A DNA stretch of 59,592 nucleotides from Blastopirellula sp. GTDB taxonomy: Bacteria > Planctomycetota > Planctomycetia > Pirellulales > Pirellulaceae. The position numbers and the translations under genes are program-made. The DNA lies in assembly GCA_002733575.1 (NCBI GenBank), contig NVWB01000016.1:1-59592 (forward strand), read 5' to 3'. Every line of letters starts with the position of its first letter. Position 1 is the stretch's first letter. The notes under the pieces were generated by a model. That model saw only the letters and a program-made list of their open reading frames with translations, was not told the origin of the DNA and did not search any database. Shown here in pieces: positions 1 to 8,900 of the stretch.

Positions 1-30
1 TTTTTTGAATTCAATTATCAGAAGAACAAC

Positions 31-867
31 TTATTTTTTGCCTTCTGCCAACTCTCGATAAGAGTCTAGCAAGCGGCCAGGGCTGCCCATGGCGTTGTAA
101 CCACCATCGACATGGAGAATTTCACCCGTTATGCCGTTTGACATATCGGACAGTAGATAGGCGCCGGAGTTACCCACTTCTTCGTGAGTGATGTTCCGAC
201 CCAGCGGGGCCATTTCGCCATAAAGCTGAAGCATGGGGCCAACCCCAGCGGCAACACCCGCCAAAGTTTTCACCGGTCCAGCACTCACTGCATTCACACG
301 AACCCCATCAGGGCCTAGATCGAATGCTAGGTACTTAACGATGCTATCGAGTGCGGCTTTGCAGACGCCCATGACATTGTAACCAGGTACGGTTTTTTCT
401 CCGCCGAAGTAAGTCATCGCACAGATCGAGCTATTGTTACTCAAGATCGGTCGGGCCGCGTTGGACACGGCGATCAGGCTATAAGCACTGATTTCCATCG
501 CCATTTTGAATCCAGCCCGGCTAGTTTCAACCGTTGGGTTGTTTAGATCATTGCGATCTGCAAAAGCGACCGAGTGTAATAGAAAGTCAATTTCACCAAA
601 AGTTTCTTTGGCGGTGTTCATCACTTCGGCAATTTGCTCGTCGTTACTAACATCCAGTGGAACCAGGAATTTGGCCGCTTCGTATTTTTCGGTCAGTTTC
701 TCAACGCGACGTCGATTTCGTTGTCGTTCGTCATCGGCCCGATCAGGAAGATGGGTGAAACCACATTCGCCTCCTTCGGCCATAATTTTTTGTGCAATGG
801 CCCAAGCGATGCTACGATCATTAGCAACGCCTACGATCAAACCTTTTTTGCCGTCAAACAACCCCAT
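31..867 (-). CDS. fabI: enoyl-[acyl-carrier-protein] reductase (NADH)
   Basis: Catalyses the last reduction of each fatty-acid elongation cycle (trans-2-enoyl-ACP to acyl-ACP) in the cytoplasm. The 278-residue length fits FabI. Visible features are an N-terminal Rossmann segment (GLIVGVANDRSIAWAIA, about residues 9-25), the FabI-type catalytic set Tyr153 (MTYFGG), Tyr163 and Lys170 (YNVMGVCK, the Y-x6-K spacing), and the RVNAVSAGPVKTLA segment after it. The ATG is preceded by AGGAAA at a suitable distance. It is the first gene in the window, transcribed leftward and divergent from the sigma-54 activator gene. The other fatty-acid gene seen here, fabH, lies far away, so this is not a fab cluster. 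FabI is the usual target of triclosan-type inhibitors. Confidence 0.96.
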   Translation of the reverse strand: MGLFDGKKGLIVGVANDRSIAWAIAQKIMAEGGECGFTHLPDRADDERQRNRRRVEKLTEKYEAAKFLVPLDVSNDEQIAEVMNTAKETFGEIDFLLHSVAFADRNDLNNPTVETSRAGFKMAMEISAYSLIAVSNAARPILSNNSSICAMTYFGGEKTVPGYNVMGVCKAALDSIVKYLAFDLGPDGVRVNAVSAGPVKTLAGVAAGVGPMLQLYGEMAPLGRNITHEEVGNSGAYLLSDMSNGITGEILHVDGGYNAMGSPGRLLDSYRELAEGKK

Positions 868-1076
868 GTTGTCATTTCCTCTTGATATTAATTTGTATAG
901 TTAAATGAATAGTTCAAAGCCCCATCGGCCTTGCCTAGTTGTCACACAGTTGAACCCTATTAGGATAACCTCTGGGCGAACTTCCAAAAAGACGGGCCAA
1001 TGGACGATAATAGGACGAAACAAGTAGAAAACAGTTTGTTTGGGCCTTATTACGATCCAAGAACTTGCAGGTTTTA

Positions 1077-3017
1077 ATGAATTCAAACGCTGATAATGAT
1101 TTCGCCTACTGGGCTGCTAGCGAAGAAATTACCCATTTCTTGGAACCTTGGCATGCACGATTGTTGATGCTTGCCCAGCAAAACGAGTCCGCAGCGGCTT
1201 TCTTAGATGCCGGACTTCCCACGGTGATTGCGGAACTTTCGGCACTCGAAGCGACCGTTTATCAGCAAAATAACTTGGGCCTCTGGCAGCATGCCTGCCA
1301 ACAAGGGGCAGGGCTCGAAGTCGATGCTGAACTGCTGACTTCCGCACTCGAACGCCAAACGGCCGTTTTCATTGAATCAGGTGTTGTGGTCTCTTTGGGA
1401 ATCCACGCCAACCGCCCGATGGTTTTTGCCGCGTATGGAATTACCGATCAGAGTGAAAAGGCCGCCGCGCGTTATCAATTCATTGCAAAGTTGTTGGCGT
1501 ACAGTCTACAGTTCCTGACAAATCGGGCCAAAGTGGCGGCTCGCTCAAATCGCCTGGAACAACTGTTAGCAATCATCGAAGGCTGGCAAAAATCTCAAGA
1601 CATGCTTTCGCTGTTGAACGATATGGCCAATGCGGCGACCGAACTTTTTGCATCCGAGCGAGCCAGTATTTTTTTATGGGACCGCCCTAACAAACTGTTA
1701 GTCGGCCGGCCAGCACTCGGCGTAGAGAATGGTGAACTGCGAATCCCTGATGATCGCGGCGTGGTGGGCCAAGTCGTACAAACAGGCGAACCTCGCCGGA
1801 CTGACGAATTAGAACAAAAAGAAATTGATCGCGCGGTTGATCAGCAGTTAGAATTTCATACTCGCAATCTGTTATGTGTTCCGCTACTGGGCAAACGAGG
1901 CAAAATCTTTGGTGCGTTTGAACTGATCAATAAACTGCAAGGCAACTTTACCGCAGCCGATGAAACCGGCCTCACTGAGTTGGCCGTTCATGCGGCCACC
2001 GCACTTGAGAATACGCAAGAGATTCAACAGTTGATTGCCAACCGAGATCGTTTGGCCGATGCTGCCGCAGCGGAAATCAAAATGATCGGCAATTGTTCTG
2101 CCATTCAAGAGATGCAAGCGAAGATCGAAAAGGTTGCAGCCACCAATCTTCCGGTCATGGTGTTGGGTGAAAACGGAACCGGTAAAGAGGTCGTGAGTCG
2201 GATGATTCACTATCGCAGTGACCGCAGAAATCAACCACTAATCGCAGTCAACTGCGCCGCCTTGGCCGATACCTTGTTAGAGAGCGAATTGTTTGGACAT
2301 GAAAAAGGGGCGTTCACCGATGCCCATGAAGCACGTGCCGGTAAGTTTGAGCTGGCCCATCAAGGCACGTTGTTCTTAGACGAAATCGGCGATATGAGTT
2401 TAGCCGGCCAAGCCAAACTGCTACGAGTGCTCGAAGATAAAATCATCACACGCGTTGGAGGCACAGAAGAAATCTTTACCGATGTCCGGGTCATTGCGGC
2501 CACCAATCAAGATTTGGGAGCAATGGTTCGTGAGAAAACATTCCGCGAAGATCTGTTTTTTCGTCTGAACGTGGTCGCCATTGAGTTGCCTGCCTTGCGA
2601 GAGCGTGGGGACGATATCCTGATGCTGGCCGAACATTTTTTAACCGATTTTGCAGCGAAGGCACACCGAAAAATGCCTGTGTTCACTAAACAAGCCAAAC
2701 TGAAAATGTTTGAACATCGCTGGCCAGGCAACGTGCGAGAATTGCGTAACACGATGGAACGAATTGCTTTTCTCGTCGATGGCGATTTGGTGGAAGCCGA
2801 TATGTTTTCGTTCAACGCTGGCCAACAAGAGGTGACCGCAGGGCAAGCAATGAATCAACCGCTTCCAGACGCCACCGCCAACTTTCAATGCGAATACATC
2901 CAGAAGCATCTCGATGTCTCTCGCGGCAACATTAGCCAAGCGGCAGAAAAAATCGGCATGCACCGCTCCAATTTACATCGTAAAATGAAGCAGCTAGGCA
3001 TGCTCGATGATGAGTAG
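1077..3017 (+). CDS. sigma-54-dependent transcriptional activator with GAF domain
   Basis: Probable enhancer-binding activator of RNA polymerase with sigma-54. Order of parts: an N-terminal region of unknown fold (1-160), a GAF sensor domain (about 165-325, with ASIFLWD, VVGQVVQTGEP and LLCVPL), the AAA+ domain with Walker A GENGTGKE, GAFTDA loop, Walker B GTLFLDEIGDM and the R-finger region FREDLFFRLNVV, then a C-terminal Fis-type helix-turn-helix (ISQAAEKIGMHRSNLHRKMK). The sigma-54 contact loop reads GAFTDA instead of GAFTGA. There is no receiver domain and no sensor kinase next door, so the signal is probably a small molecule or redox cue read by GAF. A TTG at 1065 is in frame, but the ATG at 1077 is the more natural start. 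Its targets cannot be read from context. Confidence 0.9.
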   Translation: MNSNADNDFAYWAASEEITHFLEPWHARLLMLAQQNESAAAFLDAGLPTVIAELSALEATVYQQNNLGLWQHACQQGAGLEVDAELLTSALERQTAVFIESGVVVSLGIHANRPMVFAAYGITDQSEKAAARYQFIAKLLAYSLQFLTNRAKVAARSNRLEQLLAIIEGWQKSQDMLSLLNDMANAATELFASERASIFLWDRPNKLLVGRPALGVENGELRIPDDRGVVGQVVQTGEPRRTDELEQKEIDRAVDQQLEFHTRNLLCVPLLGKRGKIFGAFELINKLQGNFTAADETGLTELAVHAATALENTQEIQQLIANRDRLADAAAAEIKMIGNCSAIQEMQAKIEKVAATNLPVMVLGENGTGKEVVSRMIHYRSDRRNQPLIAVNCAALADTLLESELFGHEKGAFTDAHEARAGKFELAHQGTLFLDEIGDMSLAGQAKLLRVLEDKIITRVGGTEEIFTDVRVIAATNQDLGAMVREKTFREDLFFRLNVVAIELPALRERGDDILMLAEHFLTDFAAKAHRKMPVFTKQAKLKMFEHRWPGNVRELRNTMERIAFLVDGDLVEADMFSFNAGQQEVTAGQAMNQPLPDATANFQCEYIQKHLDVSRGNISQAAEKIGMHRSNLHRKMKQLGMLDDE

Positions 3018-3232
3018 GATCGGCTCTTAACCCTAGTAATTCCGGTCTGATTTTCACCATCGTTAGAAATCCTTGTAGTGCTTTTATTTGGCATGATGCA
3101 ATTGAACTTGCTATATTATCTGCTCAACGAACATCGCGAATTGATGCCCCTCTATTTTAATGTTTGCAGATCGCCATTAGTCCCGTTACAATCAATCATG
3201 AACTGAATGTTTCTTCGCCCAGGGAGTGACCG

Positions 3233-3733
3233 ATGTGCCAATCAAAAATGCAGGAGAGCGCAATGCCTGATTTCCCCCAGTATCATCGATTCAATAGATT
3301 TTACTTACCAATCCTGATCGTGTTTTCGTTCTCTGCGCCGTTTGTCTATCGATATTACGATCCTACGGTAGGAATCCTAATTCTGATCGCATGCCTCATC
3401 TACCCTACTCTTCAAAGCTTGCAAAACAGATCTTTGTTGATGAAATGGTACGCGAATCTTGAAGGGCGGTTAACTCCTAATAACGCTCTACTACGCACAA
3501 AAAAAGAACCTGAAAGATATCGAGTGAAAGTTAGGTATTTGTACAATAAAAATGCCTTGGGTGGGCTCGTCTTGGATTATTTTCAAATCGCAGCCACCTT
3601 GGAAGACATGGAAGAACAAAAGGTCTATGCACTGAAGTACACATTTACTCCGACTTTCTGGTACTTCATTAACTGGTGCAAGGACAATGACGTTCAATTA
3701 GTCGAGCATCGTGAAAACCAAATGAACTCTTGA
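3233..3733 (+). CDS. small membrane protein, unknown function
   Basis: Not recognised. The 166-residue product has two closely spaced hydrophobic segments near the N terminus (about 24-40 and 44-60: YLPILIVFSFSAPFVY and VGILILIACLIYPTL), then a basic, soluble C-terminal part of about 100 residues that could face the cytoplasm. A strong ribosome binding site (AGGGAG at 3221-3226) sits 7 bases before the ATG and supports the gene and its start. A second in-frame ATG 10 codons later is possible. It stands alone between the sigma-54 activator and rdgB on the same strand, with gaps of over 100 bases on both sides. Confidence 0.65.
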   Translation: MCQSKMQESAMPDFPQYHRFNRFYLPILIVFSFSAPFVYRYYDPTVGILILIACLIYPTLQSLQNRSLLMKWYANLEGRLTPNNALLRTKKEPERYRVKVRYLYNKNALGGLVLDYFQIAATLEDMEEQKVYALKYTFTPTFWYFINWCKDNDVQLVEHRENQMNS

Positions 3734-3836
3734 ACTCGGCATTCTTCAGGCACTGTGAAAATTATTTGGGGACGATAAACTTAGTTCAAAGGATTTTTGA
3801 TTTCCCCGAAATGATCTCACTAGGAATTCCCCCGCC

Positions 3837-4463
3837 ATGCAACAACGAACAGTCGTACTTGGTACACACAATCAAAAAAAGCGATTGGAGATGCAGCGGC
3901 TTTTGATTCCTGTTGGAATTCAATTGCTTACGTTAGACGATTTTCCTGATGCAATTGAGGTGGTGGAAGATGGCGATAGTTTTGCAGCGAATGCCACGTT
4001 GAAAGCAACCCAGCAAGCCGTTCATCTCAAACAATGGGTCATCGGTGAAGACAGCGGCTTAGCGGTCGATGCACTTCAAGGAGCCCCTGGTATCTACTCG
4101 GCCCGGTTCTCTGGCGAGGAAGCGACTGACGAGTCAAATAATGCGTTCCTGTTAGAAAAACTGAGCGGAGTTCCGCATCAAAAAAGAACGGCCCATTATG
4201 TTTGCCACATGACGTTGTCCGATCCGGCTGGCCAAGTACTGGCAGATAGCGAAGACCGTTGTAATGGCGTGATCTTAGAACAACCGCGTGGCACGGGAGG
4301 CTTTGGCTATGATCCACTATTTGAAATCCCCGAGTACCATCGAACATTTGGGGAAATGGGTATCACGGTAAAGTCCGCGTTAAGTCATCGTGCCAGAGCT
4401 TCACGAAAATTTGTTGCCGATTTAATTCGCCTGATCCGAGATGATCAGTGGCCCATTGATTAA
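3837..4463 (+). CDS. rdgB: non-canonical purine NTP pyrophosphatase (RdgB/HAM1)
   Basis: Hydrolyses dITP, XTP and ITP to the monophosphate plus pyrophosphate, keeping deaminated purines out of DNA and RNA. The family marks are clear: the N-terminal VLGTHNQKKRLEMQRLL (substrate and metal-binding T/SxNxxK), GDSFAANATLKA, the acidic motif GEDSGLAVDALQGAPGIYSARF, and near the C terminus GGFGYDPLFEIPEYHRTFGEM with the closing SHRARA. At 208 residues it has normal length. The ATG at 3837 places the THNQKK motif at the usual distance from the N terminus. It is a single gene; the next gene starts 270 bases on. Confidence 0.95.
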   Translation: MQQRTVVLGTHNQKKRLEMQRLLIPVGIQLLTLDDFPDAIEVVEDGDSFAANATLKATQQAVHLKQWVIGEDSGLAVDALQGAPGIYSARFSGEEATDESNNAFLLEKLSGVPHQKRTAHYVCHMTLSDPAGQVLADSEDRCNGVILEQPRGTGGFGYDPLFEIPEYHRTFGEMGITVKSALSHRARASRKFVADLIRLIRDDQWPID

Positions 4464-4587
4464 AGAGGTGTCGTCAATATAAGAGAGTTTTCAGGCTGTT
4501 CAGAAATCAATAATGCGCTAGAGTAAAATGAGTGTTGCCTGAACTCATAGTGTTGCTGGGAATAATGCTGTCAGCGCAAAAAATTAG

Positions 4588-4622
4588 AGCGAGTCTTTGG
4601 GATGAGGTGAAGACTCGCTCCG
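4588..4622. repeat. long perfect hairpin in the rdgB-amidohydrolase gap
   Basis: GAGCGAGTCTT is followed 12 bases later by its exact complement AAGACTCGCTC, an 11-bp perfect stem. On the minus strand the stem runs into TAATTTTTT, so it resembles an intrinsic terminator for leftward transcription, yet no minus-strand gene lies to its right. On the plus strand there is no T-run. It may be a structured RNA or a mobile palindrome instead of a terminator. Confidence 0.5.
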
Positions 4623-4671
4623 TATGAAATTAGAACAACAGAATTAACGAATGTAATCCTACACAATTTGC

Positions 4672-4677
4672 TATAAT
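4672..4677 (+). promoter_or_regulatory. possible -10 box of the M20 amidohydrolase gene
   Basis: TATAAT preceded by TTTGC, 60 bases before the ATG. No convincing -35 at 17 bases; the nearest TTAACG lies 22 bases upstream. Weak support. Confidence 0.3.
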
Positions 4678-4736
4678 TAATGCAAGTGCTTTTTCAAAAA
4701 TCATGGGTAATTCTCTTTGATTGAGGTAAACCGCAA

Positions 4737-6062
4737 ATGTTTTCTAAACGGGCCATTCCATCAGCAACTTTTTATCTGTTACTCGCAGGTTTTTCGTTCA
4801 CGCTCTCAAACTCCAGAGCAGACTCCCCAGACGAGTGGATTAATGCGTCATTGGACGACCTGATCACTATCTACCGAGATTTCCATGCCCACCCAGAGGT
4901 GTCGTTTGAGGAAGAGCAAACGGCCAATCGACTAGCGACCCATCTTAAAGCAACCGGTGCTGAAGTCCAGCAAAACATCGGGGGCCATGGAGTGGTCGCT
5001 TTGATAAAAAATGGAACTGGCCCAACTTTGATGCTTCGGACCGACTTAGACGCCCTACCGGTGACTGAAGAAACTGGGTTAGTTTTTGCTTCCAAAGAAA
5101 CGGTGACCGCTGAGAGTGGGTCAAAATCTGGCGTGATGCACGCCTGTGGACACGATGTACACATGACCAACTTGATCGGCACGGCTCAATACTTGGCTTC
5201 GCACAAAGATCAATGGCAGGGCACAGTGATGTTGATTGGCCAGCCAGCCGAAGAAAAAGGAGCTGGTGCCAAGGCCATGCTTGCCGATGGTTTGTTCGAG
5301 AAATTTCCGAAGCCCGACTTTGCGATTGCTTTGCACGTTGACCCCTATCTGCCAACCGGCCGCGTTGGTTATCGCAGCGGATATGCCATGGCCAATGTTG
5401 ACAGTGTTGATATCACGCTGCAAGGCAAAGGGGGCCATGGGGCGTATCCACACACCACGATTGACCCGGTGATTCAAGCGGCACAGTTGGTGATGTCGCT
5501 GCAAACGATTGTCAGTCGAGAAATCAAACCGATTGAACCCGCGGTGATTACAGTGGGTTCAATTCATGGAGGAACCAAGCACAATATCATTGGCAATAGT
5601 TGTCACTTGCAGTTAACCGTGCGAAGTTATTCCGAAGAAGTGCGAAAGCATTTGCTGGAAGCCATTAGTCGTAAAGCAAAAGCGGTGGCCATGGGTGCAG
5701 GTGCCGAAGAGCCAATCATTGATATCTCAGAAGGAACGCCCAGCCTGTTTAATGATAAGGAACTTTCGACTAGAATTGTGCCTGTATTTGAGCAGTTACT
5801 CGGGAAAGAAAACGCGGTGGCCTCTGAGCCATCGATGGGTGGTGAAGATTTTAGTCGCTACGGTCGCTCTGGTGTTCCGATTATGATGTATCGCCTAGGT
5901 TCAGTCGAAGCGAAACGCTTGCTAAGATACGAGCAACTAGGCCAGAAGCCGCCTTCGCTGCATTCATCGCTCTACTACCCTGACATAGAGCCCACCTTGA
6001 AAACGGGGCTTAAAACGATGATTGGTGCCAGCTTAAATATATTAAGCCCTGAAAAACCGTAA
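4737..6062 (+). CDS. secreted M20 family amidohydrolase (hippurate/N-acyl-amino-acid hydrolase type)
   Basis: Zinc-dependent hydrolase of N-acylated amino acids or similar amides, predicted to act outside the cytoplasm because it begins with a signal peptide (MFSKRAIPSATFYLLLAGFSFTL..., cleavage near SRA-DSP). The M20D layout is visible: FHAHPEVSFEEEQTA near the start, the metal motif HACGHDVHMTNLIG, the GQPAEEKGAGAKAML motif with the catalytic Glu pair, a dimerisation domain containing GKGGHGAYPHTTIDP, and the late metal ligand motif MGGEDFSRYG. The 441-residue length is normal once the signal peptide is included. The gene 30 bases downstream (6093) is on the same strand and may be co-transcribed. 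The substrate cannot be told from sequence. Confidence 0.9.
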   Translation: MFSKRAIPSATFYLLLAGFSFTLSNSRADSPDEWINASLDDLITIYRDFHAHPEVSFEEEQTANRLATHLKATGAEVQQNIGGHGVVALIKNGTGPTLMLRTDLDALPVTEETGLVFASKETVTAESGSKSGVMHACGHDVHMTNLIGTAQYLASHKDQWQGTVMLIGQPAEEKGAGAKAMLADGLFEKFPKPDFAIALHVDPYLPTGRVGYRSGYAMANVDSVDITLQGKGGHGAYPHTTIDPVIQAAQLVMSLQTIVSREIKPIEPAVITVGSIHGGTKHNIIGNSCHLQLTVRSYSEEVRKHLLEAISRKAKAVAMGAGAEEPIIDISEGTPSLFNDKELSTRIVPVFEQLLGKENAVASEPSMGGEDFSRYGRSGVPIMMYRLGSVEAKRLLRYEQLGQKPPSLHSSLYYPDIEPTLKTGLKTMIGASLNILSPEKP

Positions 6063-6092
6063 TGTTCTTACGTTAGAACAAGAAATAAACTT

Positions 6093-6500
6093 GTGAAAAA
6101 CAATCAGTCAACTTGGAAAACCTGTTACCTAGTATTGGGCGTGCTGCATGTTGTTATGATGCTGGTGATTTATGGGTCGATGTTTCAAACCAGAACTTGG
6201 GCTCATTCTTACTACACCGATAGTCAGCACAACGAACAAGCTCACTGGGACGAATTCCGCCAAGCTGTGACTGAAATTCGAGAGGATGAGAACGCCCCGG
6301 TATTAAGAAAAGTACCCAAGAGTGAGGAACCGCCGACGGCCATATTGTTTCGAGAGCATTTTTTGATGCTACTGGCTGCTGCCACGATCTTTCCTAGTAT
6401 CCTGTTTTGGGCCACTGGGCTCATGTTTGTAGGGGCCATTTTGACACCCAACCAAATTCAACTTGAAACTGATGAAGAGGACACAAAACAGCCGATTTAG
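6093..6500 (+). CDS. small membrane protein, unknown function
   Basis: Not recognised. A 135-residue protein with a hydrophobic segment near the N terminus (CYLVLGVLHVVMMLVIYGSM, about 11-30), a charged middle of about 55 residues, and a second hydrophobic segment (EHFLMLLAAATIFPSILFWATGLMFVGAIL, about 87-117). The middle part would therefore sit on one side of the membrane. The start is GTG at 6093, only 30 bases after the amidohydrolase stop, and no strong ribosome binding site is visible. Co-transcription with the amidohydrolase is likely but unproven. Confidence 0.55.
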   Translation: MKNNQSTWKTCYLVLGVLHVVMMLVIYGSMFQTRTWAHSYYTDSQHNEQAHWDEFRQAVTEIREDENAPVLRKVPKSEEPPTAILFREHFLMLLAAATIFPSILFWATGLMFVGAILTPNQIQLETDEEDTKQPI

Positions 6501-6620
6501 TAGGACAAGCAGCAAAATAGAGTTTCCAGGCAAGATTTAGCCGAAACTATCGAACACTTTTTGAGCATCTTTATTAAGAACCAGTTATTCTTTTCGATTT
6601 GTGTATTAGACTAGTATGTT

Positions 6621-7169
6621 ATGAGTTCCACTCTTCGCGATACAAAAAGTCGGCATCCTGAAATCCAATTGGTGAATTGGCCAGTGCGAGACGAATGGAT
6701 TGCCACCTTGGTTTCGGCGATCTTCTTTGCTTTGATTGTGGTATTAGTTCGCGTCACGGCCGATAGCACTTTGTCTGCGTTTTTGGCTTTTGTCGCCTTA
6801 CTAGTTTGCAGTTGGAAAATGTGGATTCCGATCTCTTTTACTTTAGGGCCTCGGGGCATTTCCAGTAAATCAATCTTAGGCAACAATCGTCTCGCTTGGC
6901 GAGAGATCGATCATTACAAAACCCACCGGCGGGGTGTGATGCTCTATTGCACAGAAAATAATTCTCCGCTGGCCAACTTACGCAGTATCTACATTGCCAC
7001 TTCTGAGCCAGTGGAAGAACTGCAACAATTGATCGATTACTATCAAGAACTACGCCGGACCGGCACAGGCTCTTCCATACTCCGCCATGCAGATACCGGG
7101 AGCACGCAGCAGCAGAGCAAACCAAAAGATAACGAACCAGAGAACGAGTCGCCAAGTCACTCTTCGTAA
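6621..7169 (+). CDS. two-TM membrane protein with PH-like (bPH) domain
   Basis: A 182-residue protein. Two hydrophobic segments (about 32-50 and 52-75) form a hairpin, followed by a region resembling bacterial PH-like domains: LGPRGISSKSILGNNRLAWREIDHYKTHRRGVMLYC, that is, a beta-strand-rich stretch with the typical W-x-E/D-I. The C terminus from about residue 145 is polar and low in complexity (Q, N, E, S rich). A cytoplasmic C-terminal domain anchored to the membrane is the likely topology. Function is unknown; the fold assignment is from pattern only. It stands alone, convergent with the acyl-CoA dehydrogenase gene on the other strand. Confidence 0.55.
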   Translation: MSSTLRDTKSRHPEIQLVNWPVRDEWIATLVSAIFFALIVVLVRVTADSTLSAFLAFVALLVCSWKMWIPISFTLGPRGISSKSILGNNRLAWREIDHYKTHRRGVMLYCTENNSPLANLRSIYIATSEPVEELQQLIDYYQELRRTGTGSSILRHADTGSTQQQSKPKDNEPENESPSHSS

Positions 7170-7235
7170 CATTGTGCAATAGCTCGTCCTTACTTTGCCT
7201 CGAATTCGCTTGTCGGCTATGCCACGAAAAGAGTT

Positions 7236-8372
7236 CTACTCAATCTTGTAAGCATCGGCCAACCCAGCGTAAGCCAAGTTCCATGGTGGGCGCAAGAAGC
7301 CCAGGGATCGGACATCTTCAAACCAAAAACCAAACGGCGAGTGTCGACTAAATGTGCCGCCGCCGATGATTTTGCAGAGCCGAAGTAAAATCGACTCCGA
7401 AAGTTCGGCAATGGCCGTTTTGCCAGTAAGCACATCAATGCGTGGATCGGCTTGCGTTTCGACTGCTCGCAGCATTCCTTCCAAGGCTTGATTGATCAAC
7501 CAATGCTCTTTGGCTGCGTGGAGCCATTCGGTTTGTTCATAAGCCCCTAGTGGTTTACCGGCCAGTTTTTCTTTTGCCGTTTGCATGGCAATATCGACGA
7601 TCCCCACGATTACACTGGTAAACCAACAGCCGATCAACGGGCCTGCCTTGCGTGAGACTTCCGCCAGATTATTGGTCCAGGCGATGCGTGTGGCCGGCAA
7701 GTTTTCAAAATGAAAAGCATGGCTCTGTGTGGCGATCATCCCGTGCCCATCCCACTCTCCGGTGAGTGTGATGCCTGACGTTCCGTCCCAGTCGCGGTCT
7801 CGTGTTTCTACCACAAACCAGTCTGGTGCCTCTTCGCCAGGCACTTTGGCAGTGGTCACCATGTAATCCATTGCCCCTGAGCCGCTGCCGAAATGTTTAT
7901 CTCCGGTCAGCAGGTAATTTAGTGTTCCTTCAGCCGGTGTTGCCACGGTCCGGGTCTTGTTCACATCGCCGCCAGATCGTGGTTCAGAAGTAATCGTGCC
8001 CCACCACTTGCCCGCTTTGACCGACTCGGTGATCCACGCACATTGCGAATCCCAATGTTCGTAGGTCTTCGCATCTTCCACTGCGGTCAACCAATACGAC
8101 AACACCGAAGGGTGCATAGCACTGACCAATGCCACGGATGAATCGCCAGTGGCCAGTATGCGCAACGCATCACAAATTAAACGGGTTGAAGCTGGCCCGC
8201 TCTCCCACAAGCCGCCTTGTGCAACTGGCAACGCGACTTGGGTGTAACCGGCCTGATGCAATTGATCAAAATCGGCTCTGTCTAAATGGGTCCGCTTCTG
8301 CCGCTCATTCCGCTGGCTACTAAACTGCGAAGCGACATCGCGTAAATTATCGAACAAACTGGCAGCATCCAT
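7236..8372 (-). CDS. acyl-CoA dehydrogenase family protein
   Basis: Flavoprotein of the acyl-CoA dehydrogenase superfamily, 378 residues. The N-terminal helical domain is followed by the flavin-contact middle region (CAWITESVKAGKWWGTITSEPRSGGDVNKT, then LTGDKHFGSGSG) and the beta domain with GITLTGEWDGHGMIATQSH; the C-terminal helical domain ends with the FGFWFEDVRSLGFLRPPWN stretch. In this family the FAD oxidises an acyl chain or, in some branches, acts as a monooxygenase. The usual catalytic Glu position is not obvious, so the reaction is uncertain. There is no neighbouring beta-oxidation gene. The start MDAASLFDNLRD is the first ATG of the frame. Confidence 0.82.
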   Translation of the reverse strand: MDAASLFDNLRDVASQFSSQRNERQKRTHLDRADFDQLHQAGYTQVALPVAQGGLWESGPASTRLICDALRILATGDSSVALVSAMHPSVLSYWLTAVEDAKTYEHWDSQCAWITESVKAGKWWGTITSEPRSGGDVNKTRTVATPAEGTLNYLLTGDKHFGSGSGAMDYMVTTAKVPGEEAPDWFVVETRDRDWDGTSGITLTGEWDGHGMIATQSHAFHFENLPATRIAWTNNLAEVSRKAGPLIGCWFTSVIVGIVDIAMQTAKEKLAGKPLGAYEQTEWLHAAKEHWLINQALEGMLRAVETQADPRIDVLTGKTAIAELSESILLRLCKIIGGGTFSRHSPFGFWFEDVRSLGFLRPPWNLAYAGLADAYKIE

Positions 8373-8554
8373 GAATAGGGCCTTATCTAGAGATCAAGCG
8401 TTACTTCGAGAGGTGGAGCCCAGTGTAAAGCACCGTGGACTTGGGAGCAATTAGAGCCTTATTATGAGACTTCTCGGTGAACTCCACCGCGTTCATCCTT
8501 CTACCCGACCATAATGTCGTCATCAAACCCCGGATCGAGCTTCCTTCAAAAGAT

Positions 8555-8760
8555 GTCTCACGCCAAGTCGCAAAGGCGCAAAGGAAGAAAAAAAAGAAGC
8601 TTTTAACACAGAGGCACAGAGAGCTGGGATTCAGACTTCATCTTGTTGATCATGTTTATCTTGTCAAAAAAATATACTCGCGCGAAGCCTCGAAGTCGCG
8701 AAGAGATTTTGCTTCAAACTTTCTTGGCGCCTTTGCGACTTTGCGTGATTTTTTTTCGTT
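8555..8760. repeat. palindromic dispersed element with CGCAAAG arms
   Basis: Fills most of the gap between the acyl-CoA dehydrogenase and folP. The arm at 8557-8586 (TCACGCCAAGTCGCAAAGGC...) is nearly the exact reverse complement of the arm at 8719-8748, giving a stem of about 30 bp around a 130-base core. The core contains a second CGCGAAG stretch and an AACACAGAGGCACAGAGAG block. Similar arms are familiar from intergenic repeats in many bacterial genomes and often create false ORFs. The 96-codon open frame at 8477-8767 reads through this element and is not called as a gene. Confidence 0.75.
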
Positions 8761-8900
8761 TGCTTGAGAATTATTTATGACGCACAATAATCAATGACCG
8801 GCTCGAAACAGAATAACAAGGTGACACCGTATCTATAGGGTTCAGCATCCGTAGTAAGGACTCTTCGGTGGAGTTCAGCGAGAAGTGTCCTTATTCTCTC

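Noticed and set aside
8477..8767. 96-codon open frame
   Set aside because: It reads through a palindromic dispersed repeat and has no protein family features.
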